A DNA stretch of 25,631 bases from Bacteroidales bacterium UBA6431 (GCA_002439095.1 DJOT01000043.1:1-25631), one strand, 5' to 3'; positions 16,822 to 23,481 are shown, numbered from the stretch's first letter. A program made the numbers and translations. The notes: a model not told the origin generated them from the letters alone.

Positions 16822-17274
16822 ATGCCAAGGATTAAAGATAAAACCGCTCCGGACATCGACAGATTCCGTGCCATACTCAAGGAAAAAGGGCTGAAAGCCA
16901 CACCGCAGAGGATTGCGGTGCACGAGGCCATGCTCAGTCTCGGGCATGCCAGCGCGGACATGGTGGTGGAGCGGATGGCGGCTCAAGGAGTCGATGTGAC
17001 GGTCTCTTCCGTCTACAATATCCTCTCCACTCTGGCCGATCTCAAGATCTACGGCAGGCGGACCAGCTCCAACAACAAGATGTACTTCGACGTCAACACG
17101 TTCCGGCATTTCCACCTCTACAATTATGTGGACAACGAGTACAAGGACGTGATCGATGACGAGCTCGCCGATCTGATAGAAAGCCACTTCAAAGGCCGCC
17201 GCTTCAGGGGACTCAAGGTGGAATGCATCGACGTGCAGATCATCTGCCGCCCCTCCCGCACCGCAAGGAAATAG
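16822..17274 (+). CDS. Fur/PerR-family metalloregulator
   Basis: A 150-residue regulator with an N-terminal winged helix (LKATPQRIAVHEAMLSLG, then VTVSSVYNILSTLADLKI, residues 24-76) and a dimerisation domain carrying FRHFHLYNY (95-101). His42, His96 and His98 fit the regulatory metal site. The structural-zinc CxxC pairs of classical Fur are absent: the only cysteines are 135 and 142. The protein is therefore a reduced, possibly PerR-like member. It is divergent from trxB, which favours an oxidative-stress role, but sequence alone does not decide between iron and peroxide sensing. It is followed by a 384-base gene-free stretch. Confidence 0.88.
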   Translation: MPRIKDKTAPDIDRFRAILKEKGLKATPQRIAVHEAMLSLGHASADMVVERMAAQGVDVTVSSVYNILSTLADLKIYGRRTSSNNKMYFDVNTFRHFHLYNYVDNEYKDVIDDELADLIESHFKGRRFRGLKVECIDVQIICRPSRTARK

Positions 17275-17388
17275 GGACCCGGCACTGTTGCGGCAGACCC
17301 CGTGACAAGTGCCGCCTGCTCACATAAAATCCCGGCAGATGCCACCTGCCTCCGGCGCACAACCCCCAACTCATTGGACAACACCTCG

Positions 17389-17590
17389 CGTACAGAAATG
17401 GCCCCGTTTTCTGTACGGCACGGGGTTGAAATGGCGTGCGGTGCAGAATTAGGCTCTCTGGTGTACGGCACATGGCCGTTTCACGTACGAAAGCATCTGC
17501 GAAGGATATTCCGTACGGCAAAACCCACCTTTCCCGAACGAAACCATCCTCGCGGGGCATTTGGTACGGGAAAACAGGTTTTGCCGTACC
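17389..17590. repeat. REP cluster A (four palindromic units)
   Basis: There are four hairpin-forming units. Unit A1 (17389-17417) has a perfect 10-bp stem CGTACAGAAA / TTTCTGTACG. A2 (17463-17489) begins GTACGGCA and ends CACGTACG. A3 (17512-17540) pairs CGTACGGCAAAA with TTTCCCGAACG imperfectly. A4 (17563-17590) has stem GGTACGGGAAAAC / TTTTGCCGTACC with one G-G mismatch. A3 and A4 are in opposite orientation, 22 bases apart. A2 and A3 are followed by a shared foot GAAAGCATC (one change in A3). The same units recur beside and beyond the transposase gene, as expected for REP elements of a RAYT. Confidence 0.85.
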
Positions 17591-17594
17591 AAAT
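17484..17594 (+). repeat. 111-bp inverted repeat, copy 1
   Basis: This block is the reverse complement of 23314-23424 with 109 of 111 bases identical and no gaps. The differences are one G/A in the first spacer and one C/G in the second foot. It spans the end of unit A2, all of A3 and A4, and the bases between them. Identity stops exactly at the CGTACG of A2 on one side and just past A4 on the other. Confidence 0.9.
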
Positions 17595-17658
17595 TTTCTA
17601 TTGGCACAAAAGAACGGTCGAGGCCACGACTGGATGCTGGTGTCAAAAACAGGATGCT

Positions 17659-18579
17659 TCATTTTATCGCGGAAAGAGGGAACAAGGCGTCAATTTCATA
17701 CTGACTCATGTTGAGAGTCCGTCTTATCTGCCCGTTTGAAGAGCGGTAATCGTAGTGGAGCATTCTGGCAAGCTCCATTTTCTGCGCTTTGCTCAGTTCG
17801 CGCAGGCTCCCCAGCCCATATTTTTCTCTTATTATCCTGCATATCTGCACAAACAGTTCTGCATCCGGAAGGAACTCACCATCGTCAAGTTCAATAGCCA
17901 GTTCTCTATATGCTTCTACATCTTTGCTCAGCATAGCGAAGTATTGATGCGCGTCACGGAACATGGACATGCCGAGAGCCAGCGCACAATAGGAAGACGG
18001 AACGACATAGCCGTCGATAATTTTATAGTCCGCCGGCAGTTCCGGATCACGTCCGCGGAACATGCGGCGGCGTTCATCCGTGAAGACGGATCCACAATTC
18101 CGATCTGCCGGAAAATCATGAAAATAATACCGTCCAGTCCCCCACGGGTAGCTGAACGGGGTGTACTTTCTGTCAGCCACAAAGCCATTCCTGTGCACAT
18201 AGACTATATTGTTGCGCAAAGCCTTGAGGCTTTCGACAGGCTTGATATTTTCGAAAAATGATTTGCCGCATATCTGCCCACCCATATACGCACTGCAGCG
18301 CATCAGCCGTTTCCGGAAGAAAAAGAACAATTTCAGCGCCGCCGGCTTTTCGCCACATAATATGAGGTGAATGTGGTTTCCCATTATCTCAAATGCGAGC
18401 AGGCCTGCCTCGCGGACGGATATTGCCGCCTGACAGATCAGATTCATCGCCAAGGTAAAGTCTTCTTTGTTGACAAACAACATAGGGGTATCTTTACCGG
18501 AAGTGTAGAGATGCCAAAACGGACCGTTCTTCTCGAAAGTCATCTGGCAAAGGCTTTCTGTTTCTCTAAAAGTTTTCAT
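17659..18579 (-). CDS. RAYT: REP-associated tyrosine (Y1/HUH) transposase
   Basis: A 306-residue protein of the Y1 transposase superfamily (IS200-like, TnpA-REP group). The HUH metal-binding motif is His69-Ile-His71 in FEIMGNHIHLIL. The likely nucleophile is Tyr127 in VYVHRNG, equivalent to the YIxxNPV tyrosine of RAYTs, followed by the family-typical YTPFSYPWGTGRYY. Residues 165-306 form a helical C-terminal extension ending in a possible helix-turn-helix (LSKAQKMELARML, then NGQIRRTLNMSQYEID). It has no terminal inverted repeats or TnpB partner, and REP-like palindromes lie on both sides. The frame runs upstream through the repeats to a TTG at 18654, but the ATG at 18579 begins the conserved domain. 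The gene is visibly AT-richer than its neighbours, suggesting foreign origin. Function: single-strand nicking and joining at REP hairpins (inferred from family). Confidence 0.88.
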   Translation of the reverse strand: MKTFRETESLCQMTFEKNGPFWHLYTSGKDTPMLFVNKEDFTLAMNLICQAAISVREAGLLAFEIMGNHIHLILCGEKPAALKLFFFFRKRLMRCSAYMGGQICGKSFFENIKPVESLKALRNNIVYVHRNGFVADRKYTPFSYPWGTGRYYFHDFPADRNCGSVFTDERRRMFRGRDPELPADYKIIDGYVVPSSYCALALGMSMFRDAHQYFAMLSKDVEAYRELAIELDDGEFLPDAELFVQICRIIREKYGLGSLRELSKAQKMELARMLHYDYRSSNGQIRRTLNMSQYEIDALFPLSAIK

Positions 18580-18594
18580 CGTTCTGTGTTTTTT

Positions 18595-18723
18595 GTACGG
18601 CAAAACCCACCTTTCCCGAACCGAATGCGCCCCGAAAGTCATTCCGTACGGCAAAAGGCCATTTCCCGTACGAAAGCATCCAAGCGCCGGAGTTCATATT
18701 GGCGAAGGGCGGCCTGCCGTACC
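18595..18723. repeat. REP cluster B in the RAYT leader
   Basis: Unit B1 (18595-18621) is identical over 27 bases to the core of unit A3 and ends 15 bases before the RAYT start codon. Unit B2 (18645-18672) is a better palindrome, GTACGGCAAAAGG / CCATTTCCCGTAC, with two internal mismatches, and is followed by the foot GAAAGCATCC. A half unit GCCGTACC (18716-18723) abuts the radC stop. The cluster fills the 145 bases between radC and the RAYT gene, so the transposase reads out of its own repeats. Confidence 0.82.
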
Positions 18724-18724
18724 G

Positions 18725-19417
18725 TCAGAGTGCTGCCGGGTACATCCGCTCTTCGGAGAATGAGAAAAAGGCATCATCGCATACCACCACGTGATCCATG
18801 AGTTCGAGGCCGCAGGCGTTGCAGGCCTTGTGCAGCGAGTCCGTCTGTGTGATGTCAGCGCTGCTGGGGTGAGGGTTGCCGCTCGGATGGTTGTGGACAA
18901 GGATCATCCCGGAGGCGCTCCTGTCCAGGGCGAGCCGTACCACCTGTCTGACGTCTATCACGGTAGAACGGCCTCCGCCGCTGGTGACTTTCACCTTGGA
19001 GAGAAGATAGCTGCTGTCATTGAGCAACAGCACCCAGCATTCCTCGTGCTTCAGCCCCTTGAGAGAGGGAATCATGATGTCGTACACCATCCTGGATGTC
19101 AGTATCGGCTTCTTCTCCACGCTGGCTTCTTCCGCGAGGAAGCGTTTGCCGAGTTCGAACGCGGCGAGCACCGATGCGACCTTCACAGCTCCGATCCCTG
19201 GAATCGAGCTCATCCGCGAGGACGGCATGTTGAAAAGTTCGACAAGATGTCCGCCGGACATCGCCAGCAGGCGCTGAGCCAGATCAAGGGCGCTGTCCGT
19301 GCGGCTTCCGCTCCGCAGGAGCACGGCTATCAGTTCTCCATCGCTCAGGCTCGCCGGCCCGAAATGCATCATCTTCTCGCGAGGCCTTTCGCTCTCGCAT
19401 AAGTCTTTAATCTTCAT
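18725..19417 (-). CDS. radC: RadC family JAB-domain protein
   Basis: A 230-residue protein. The N-terminal helix-hairpin-helix (SIPGIGAVKVASVLAAFELGKR, 71-92) is followed by the RadC/JAB metalloprotease-like domain. Its MPN+ motif reads HNHPSGNPHPSSAD (His175, His177, Asp188), and the preceding EECWVLLLN carries the expected glutamate. Despite its name, its role in repair is uncertain. A TTG-started extension to 19495 is possible, but the ATG at 19417 (MKIKDLCESERPREK) matches the family start. It lies downstream of miaB on the same strand with 85 bases between, including a weak terminator. Confidence 0.93.
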   Translation of the reverse strand: MKIKDLCESERPREKMMHFGPASLSDGELIAVLLRSGSRTDSALDLAQRLLAMSGGHLVELFNMPSSRMSSIPGIGAVKVASVLAAFELGKRFLAEEASVEKKPILTSRMVYDIMIPSLKGLKHEECWVLLLNDSSYLLSKVKVTSGGGRSTVIDVRQVVRLALDRSASGMILVHNHPSGNPHPSSADITQTDSLHKACNACGLELMDHVVVCDDAFFSFSEERMYPAAL

Positions 19418-19463
19418 AGTTATAAGTATTGTTATAAAGTTTTTCAAAAAACAGCCTCGCCCT

Positions 19464-19483
19464 AAAACAGGCCGTGAGCCTGT
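19464..19483 (-). terminator. Weak stem-loop terminator after miaB
   Basis: On the minus strand ACAGGC and GCCTGT form a 6-bp stem around a 5-base loop, followed by TTTT counting the last stem base. It lies 20 bases past the miaB stop. The stem is short, so read-through into radC is likely. Confidence 0.4.
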
Positions 19484-19502
19484 CAACCCCGTCAACGGAC
19501 GG

Positions 19503-20807
19503 CTACACCAAAGAACAGAGCAGCGTGGCCTGGGTGCAGTCGTTCACCACTACATCCACAAAGTCGCCCGCCTTGTGGGCCTGATCCGGCCATACGCACA
19601 TCTTGTTCTGCTGGTTGCGTCCGCATAGCTCGTCGGGATTCTTCTTGGACGGCCCCTCCACGAGCACGCGGAACTTTTTCCCCACATCCCGTCGGTTGCT
19701 TTCAAGCGACAGACGGTTCTGGAGGGCGATGATCTCCTCCAGACGCCGGGTCTTCGTGGCCTGGTCCACATCATCAGGATACTTCTTGGCGGCAAGTGTC
19801 CCCGGCCTCTCAGAATAATAGAACATATAGGCCGCATCGAATCCGACCTTCTCGAAGAGGCTCAGCGTATCCTTGTGATCCTCCTCCGTCTCCGAGCAGA
19901 ATCCGGCTATGACATCAGTGGAGATTGCGCAGTCGGGCAGAATCTCACGGATCCTGTCCACGCGGGACAAGTACCACTCCCGGCTGTAGCGGCGGCGCAT
20001 CTTCTCGAGTATGCGATCCGAACCGGACTGCACGGGAAGATGGATGTGATGGCAGATGTTGGGACAGGAAGCCATCGTGGTGAGCACTTCATCAGAGATG
20101 TCCTGCGGATTGGACGTGGAGAAACGGATACGCATCTGCGGCACAGCCTCGGCGACCATTGCCAATAGCCCGGCAAAATCCACATCCTCAAAGCGGTACG
20201 AGTCCACGTTCTGCCCCAAAAGGGTAATTTCCTTGTACCCGGCACGGCAGCACTCGCAGGCCTCGCGGACTATGGTCCGGAAGTCGCGGCTGCGCTCCGC
20301 CCCTCTCGTGTATGGCACCACGCAGTATGAGCAGACATTGTTGCAGCCTCTCATTATCGAGATGAAAGCGGACACCCCGTTGCGGTCCATCCTCACCGGA
20401 GAGATGTCCCCGTATGTCTCTTCGCGAGAGAGAAGCACATCCATCTGCGGATGCCCGTCCGACACGGCCGCGAGCAGACTAGGAAGGTTGCGGTAAGCGT
20501 CCGGACCCGCCACGATATCGACCTTACCCGATTCGAGCAGGGCCTCCTTGAGACGCTCCGCCATGCAGCCGAGGATCCCCACGACAACGCCATGCCTGGA
20601 GCGTTTCTGAAGGTTGAAGAAATCAATCCGCCCCCATATCCTCTGCTCCGCATTGTCGCGTATCGAGCATGTGTTGGCCATTATCACATCGGCCTCGCCG
20701 ATCTCTTCCGTCCTGGTGTACCCGGCCTTCCCGAGGATCGAGAAGACTACTTCCGTGTCGGCCACGTTCATCTGGCAGCCGTATGTCTCAATATATACCT
20801 TATTCAT
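19503..20807 (-). CDS. miaB: tRNA-2-methylthio-N6-dimethylallyladenosine synthase MiaB
   Basis: A 434-residue radical-SAM methylthiotransferase acting on A37 of tRNAs that read UNN codons. The UPF0004 domain carries Cys11 (YGCQMN), Cys47 (NTCSIR) and Cys81 (GCMAER) for the auxiliary cluster. The radical-SAM cysteines are 155, 159 and 162 (CNNVCSYC). STSNPQDIS, HLPVQSGSDRILEKMRRRYS and a C-terminal TRAM-like domain (VLVEGPSKKN...FVDVVVNDC) complete the family pattern. The ATG at 20807 is chosen over a TTG at 20819 because the -7 box (20824-20817) would overlap the TTG. Confidence 0.95.
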   Translation of the reverse strand: MNKVYIETYGCQMNVADTEVVFSILGKAGYTRTEEIGEADVIMANTCSIRDNAEQRIWGRIDFFNLQKRSRHGVVVGILGCMAERLKEALLESGKVDIVAGPDAYRNLPSLLAAVSDGHPQMDVLLSREETYGDISPVRMDRNGVSAFISIMRGCNNVCSYCVVPYTRGAERSRDFRTIVREACECCRAGYKEITLLGQNVDSYRFEDVDFAGLLAMVAEAVPQMRIRFSTSNPQDISDEVLTTMASCPNICHHIHLPVQSGSDRILEKMRRRYSREWYLSRVDRIREILPDCAISTDVIAGFCSETEEDHKDTLSLFEKVGFDAAYMFYYSERPGTLAAKKYPDDVDQATKTRRLEEIIALQNRLSLESNRRDVGKKFRVLVEGPSKKNPDELCGRNQQNKMCVWPDQAHKAGDFVDVVVNDCTQATLLCSLV

Positions 20808-20816
20808 ATCCCGGGG

Positions 20817-20843
20817 CAAAGATATAGATTTTTCTTATCTTTG
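20817..20843. promoter_or_regulatory. Symmetric divergent promoters, miaB / LEA-like lipoprotein
   Basis: CAAAGATA (20817-20824) and TATCTTTG (20836-20843) form a perfect inverted repeat around 11 bases. Each is a perfect TAnnTTTG -7 box for its own direction. Both start codons lie within about 10 bases of their box (miaB ATG 20807, lipoprotein ATG 20852), predicting near-leaderless mRNAs. No -33 TTG is apparent. The same symmetry could also be a protein-binding site. Confidence 0.5.
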
Positions 20844-20851
20844 CATTTCGT

Positions 20852-21319
20852 ATGGAGAGGTTCAAAGTCATATTTGTTGCCATTTTCGCACTTCTGCTGA
20901 CCGCTTGCGGCAGCAAGGTGAAAGACATCAGCGTGACTTCTTTCAATATCGTGTCCATAGCCCCTCAGGGGCTGTCCGGGATCACGGCTCTGGTGGAAAT
21001 AGGCATACACAACCCCACTGTCGGGTTTGAGGTCACCAACCTCAACGCCACGATCAAGATGAAAGGGCAGGACATGATCTACCTTAGCGCAGACCAGCTT
21101 ATGGTGGAAGGCCATTCGGAAAAACAGTATGACATCCCCGTAAAGGGAAAACTTGCCGAAGGCTTCAACCCTTTCCAGCTCCTGAGATTATTGAGCAACG
21201 AAGCCGATATGCAGGACATGACCCTGTCCGTCAGCGCACGTCCGGCTCTCAGAGGCGGAGTCGGCAAGACGATAGAGATTAATGACATGCCTCTTAAAGA
21301 ACTTATAGATAAGATTTAA
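20852..21319 (+). CDS. LEA type-2-like lipoprotein
   Basis: A 155-residue protein with lipobox LTAC (Cys19), followed by one beta-sandwich domain. The pattern GITALVEIGIHNPTVGFEVTNLNATIKMKGQDMIYLSADQL, then SEKQYDIPVKGKL, resembles the LEA_2 (LEA14) fold, including the HNP turn typical of it. Function in bacteria is unknown. It heads a tight run with the SPOR-like gene (1 base apart) and rpoN. Family assignment is by pattern only. Confidence 0.7.
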   Translation: MERFKVIFVAIFALLLTACGSKVKDISVTSFNIVSIAPQGLSGITALVEIGIHNPTVGFEVTNLNATIKMKGQDMIYLSADQLMVEGHSEKQYDIPVKGKLAEGFNPFQLLRLLSNEADMQDMTLSVSARPALRGGVGKTIEINDMPLKELIDKI

Positions 21320-21320
21320 G

Positions 21321-21866
21321 ATGAAACGGACCATACTCATGCTTATACTGGCCCTCATGCCGCTGTTTAAGCTCTCGGGGCAGAATGTCACTCTCGGAGA
21401 GGAGGCGGAACAGGCCGGGCAGCAGGCCCAGATAGACTCCACCCTCCACGGCAGGGACATATTTTCGGTACTCCCCGAAGACATCGTGGTCCGGCAGAGC
21501 GCGGATGTGCGCAGAGCCTTGCTGGCAGCCACGGAGACCAATGCCGCCAAGACTGTAAGCGGCTACCGCATCAGGCTGTTTCTCGACAGCCGCAGGACCG
21601 CCAGAGAGGAATCCCTCTCCGTAATGTCAAGGTTTCATACGATTTATCCCAACATCCCCATATTCAGGTCGTTTTCCGCACCCAACTACAAAGTCTCGGT
21701 GGGGAATTTTCGCACGCGCGTGGAGGCGGAGGCCCTGTTGAGAGTGCTCAAGCCGGATTTCCCGGATGCGTTCATTGTGCGGGACAGATTCCGCTTCCCG
21801 TCACTCGGCAGGCCGGACATGACCTCCGGCGGTACGGAATTTGACAATACCGACATCATCCGATGA
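21321..21866 (+). CDS. Secreted SPOR-like domain protein
   Basis: A 181-residue protein with a signal peptide (MKRTILMLILALMPLFKLSGQ) and no lipobox. Residues about 95-160 (VSGYRIRLFLDSRRTAREESL, then NYKVSVGNFRTRVEAEALLRVLKPDFPDAFIV) have the two-repeat beta-alpha-beta pattern of SPOR domains, which bind denuded peptidoglycan glycans. The arginine-rich C-terminus is unremarkable. Its stop overlaps the rpoN start by 4 bases (ATGA). Confidence 0.75.
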   Translation: MKRTILMLILALMPLFKLSGQNVTLGEEAEQAGQQAQIDSTLHGRDIFSVLPEDIVVRQSADVRRALLAATETNAAKTVSGYRIRLFLDSRRTAREESLSVMSRFHTIYPNIPIFRSFSAPNYKVSVGNFRTRVEAEALLRVLKPDFPDAFIVRDRFRFPSLGRPDMTSGGTEFDNTDIIR

Positions 21867-23266
21867 TCAAGCAAGGCCTCGAAATAAAACAGACGCAGAA
21901 GCTGTCTCCACTGCAGATCCAGACCATCAAGCTCATAGAGCTTCCGATCCAGGATCTGGAGCAGCGTATCCGCACTGAGATAGAGGAGAACCCCGTGCTT
22001 GACGACAGCCCGGATCCCGACAAGCCGGAAGATGCCCGTGACATCTCCCTGGACGAACTCAAGGATGACGACTATATCCCCTCCTACCGCACGAAAGTCA
22101 ACAACTGGGGCAAGGATCCCCGCCCGGAATACAACACTTTCTCGGTCCACAACAGCTTCACCCAGGGGCTGATGGACCAGCTCGGATGCAGGAACCTCAC
22201 GAAGCACCAATACGACATCGCCGCTTTCATCATAGGCTCCCTCGACGCTGACGGATACCTGCGGCGTGACATAGAGTCCCTCGTGGACGACATGGCGTTC
22301 CGCGCCGGTATAGAGACCAATGCCGACGAGGTTCTGGAGATGCTTAAAGTGGTGCAGGACTTCGAGCCGACCGGGGTAGGTGCCCGCGACCTCAGGGAAT
22401 GTCTGCTGCTGCAGCTGCGTGCGTGCAAGCAGACCCAGGATGTCAAGGACGCCATCAATATTTTGAACGACTGCTTTACAGAGTTCTCCAACAAGCATTT
22501 CAAGAAAATTACCGCCAAGCTCGGAATAAGCGAGGATGCCCTCAAAAAGGCCATGGCGAGGATTGTCAGGCTCAACCCGTCACCGGGAGGAGAGGCCGGA
22601 GAAACATACGAAGATCAGGCTCAGCAGATAGTTCCTGACTTTGTCCTGGAAGACAATGGCGGAGAACTTTCCTTCACCATGCCGAGGTTCTCTGTACCGG
22701 AGTTGAGGGTCAACCGCAAATACGCCGACCTCCTGCTCTCGGCCAAGGGCTCGTCCGAAAGGGCGCAGAAAGAGGCAGCGACTTTTGTACGCCAGAAACT
22801 TGACTCGGCCAAGTGGTTCGTGGAGGCGCTGAAGCAGAGGCAGAACACTCTCAGCCACACCATGGAGGCCATCCTCGAATATCAGCACGACTTCTTCGAA
22901 ACCGGCGACGAGACCAAGCTCAAACCGATGGTGCTCAAAGATATAGCCGAGAAGACAGGCTTCGACATCTCCACCATTTCCAGAGTGGTCAACAGTAAAT
23001 ACATCGAGACCCATTTCGGTATATTCCCTCTGAAATACTTCTTCTCCGAAGGCATGGAAAACAAAGAAGGCGAGGAAGTCTCCACGCGCGAACTCAAGAA
23101 AGTCCTTCAGGAGTGTGTGGATGCCGAGGACAAGCGCAAGCCTCTGACCGACGAGCAGCTCGTCGTAGAGATGGGCAAACACGGATACAAGGTCGCCCGC
23201 CGTACCATCGCCAAATACCGCGGACAGCTGGGCATTCCCCTCGCCCGCTGGCGCAAGGAACTTTAG
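21863..23266 (+). CDS. rpoN: RNA polymerase sigma-54 factor
   Basis: A 467-residue sigma-54. Region I is visible as KLSPLQIQTIKLIELPIQDLEQRIRTEIEENPVLD (13-47), followed by an acidic linker, the core-binding domain (TKHQYDIAAFIIGSLDADGYL; VQDFEPTGVGARDLRECLLLQL), the HTH region (LKDIAEKTGFDISTISRVVNSKYIET), and the C-terminal RpoN box ARRTIAKYR near 445, which contacts the -24 element. It needs an AAA+ enhancer-binding protein, and none is encoded in the window. It is translationally coupled to the SPOR-like gene, and REP cluster C lies 47 bases past its stop. Confidence 0.96.
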   Translation: MIKQGLEIKQTQKLSPLQIQTIKLIELPIQDLEQRIRTEIEENPVLDDSPDPDKPEDARDISLDELKDDDYIPSYRTKVNNWGKDPRPEYNTFSVHNSFTQGLMDQLGCRNLTKHQYDIAAFIIGSLDADGYLRRDIESLVDDMAFRAGIETNADEVLEMLKVVQDFEPTGVGARDLRECLLLQLRACKQTQDVKDAINILNDCFTEFSNKHFKKITAKLGISEDALKKAMARIVRLNPSPGGEAGETYEDQAQQIVPDFVLEDNGGELSFTMPRFSVPELRVNRKYADLLLSAKGSSERAQKEAATFVRQKLDSAKWFVEALKQRQNTLSHTMEAILEYQHDFFETGDETKLKPMVLKDIAEKTGFDISTISRVVNSKYIETHFGIFPLKYFFSEGMENKEGEEVSTRELKKVLQECVDAEDKRKPLTDEQLVVEMGKHGYKVARRTIAKYRGQLGIPLARWRKEL

Positions 23267-23313
23267 CACTTCCATACACATATACCATAAGTGCCCGGAC
23301 TCCTGCCCGCCCG

Positions 23314-23446
23314 ATTTGGTACGGCAAAACCTGTTTTCCCGTACCAAATGCCCCGCGAGGATGCTTTCGTTCGGGAAAGGTGGGTTTTGCCGTACGGAAT
23401 ATCTTTCGCAGATGCTTTCGTACGGCAAAACCCACTCTCTCGTACG
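23314..23446. repeat. REP cluster C, including inverted-repeat copy 2 (23314-23424)
   Basis: Three hairpin units: C1 (23318-23345) is the exact reverse complement of A4. C2 (23368-23396) is the exact reverse complement of A3. C3 (23419-23446) is a degenerate unit framed by CGTACG at both ends. Bases 23314-23424 match 17594-17484 in inverted orientation at 109 of 111 positions. The cluster lies 47 bases after rpoN and may also act as a transcript-end structure. Confidence 0.88.
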
Positions 23447-23458
23447 GAATCCGGCCAA

Positions 23459-23481
23459 TGACCTTGGGTCACACTGGGTCA
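23459..23481 (+). promoter_or_regulatory. Possible operator: inverted plus direct GGTCA repeats
   Basis: TGACC (23459-23463) and GGTCA (23467-23471) form a 5-bp dyad with a 3-base spacer. A further GGTCA (23477-23481) lies exactly 10 bases on, on the same face of the helix, within the shared string TGGGTCA. The group sits about 25 bases upstream of the predicted -33 element of the lipoprotein gene, a natural place for an activator or repressor site. Confidence 0.35.

Larger units (their letters stand above)
17275..17658. other. Gene-free stretch between the fur-family gene and the RAYT gene
   Basis: This 384-base convergent gap has no credible gene. Bases 17281-17313 can form an imperfect stem (GGCACT with AGTGCC, 21-base loop) without a T-run, so it is not a clear terminator. 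Bases 17389-17590 hold REP cluster A. Bases 17595-17658 show nothing recognisable. Open frames that cross the palindromes here are by-products of the repeats. Confidence 0.7.

Noticed and set aside
17389..17590. CRISPR array
   Set aside because: The palindromes vary in length, orientation and spacing, the intervening segments are themselves conserved between clusters, and no cas gene is near.
17240..17739. Several open frames on both strands through REP cluster A
   Set aside because: They owe their length to the repeats, share peptide fragments with frames in the other clusters, lack start signals and overlap each other on opposite strands.
18580..18654. A 25-residue N-terminal extension of the RAYT from a TTG start
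   Set aside because: It is a translation of REP units B1 and B2. The conserved domain begins after the ATG at 18579.
18693..18706. Shared TTCATATTGG string in clusters B and C (also 23499-23512), with a partial match at 17596
   Set aside because: It is short, differs in placement and orientation relative to the hairpins, and at 23505 overlaps a plausible -33 element. It may be chance.
17389..18723. A complete IS200/IS605 element
   Set aside because: No TnpB and no distinct left and right ends or target site are visible, and the repeats recur elsewhere without the transposase. RAYT/REP fits better.
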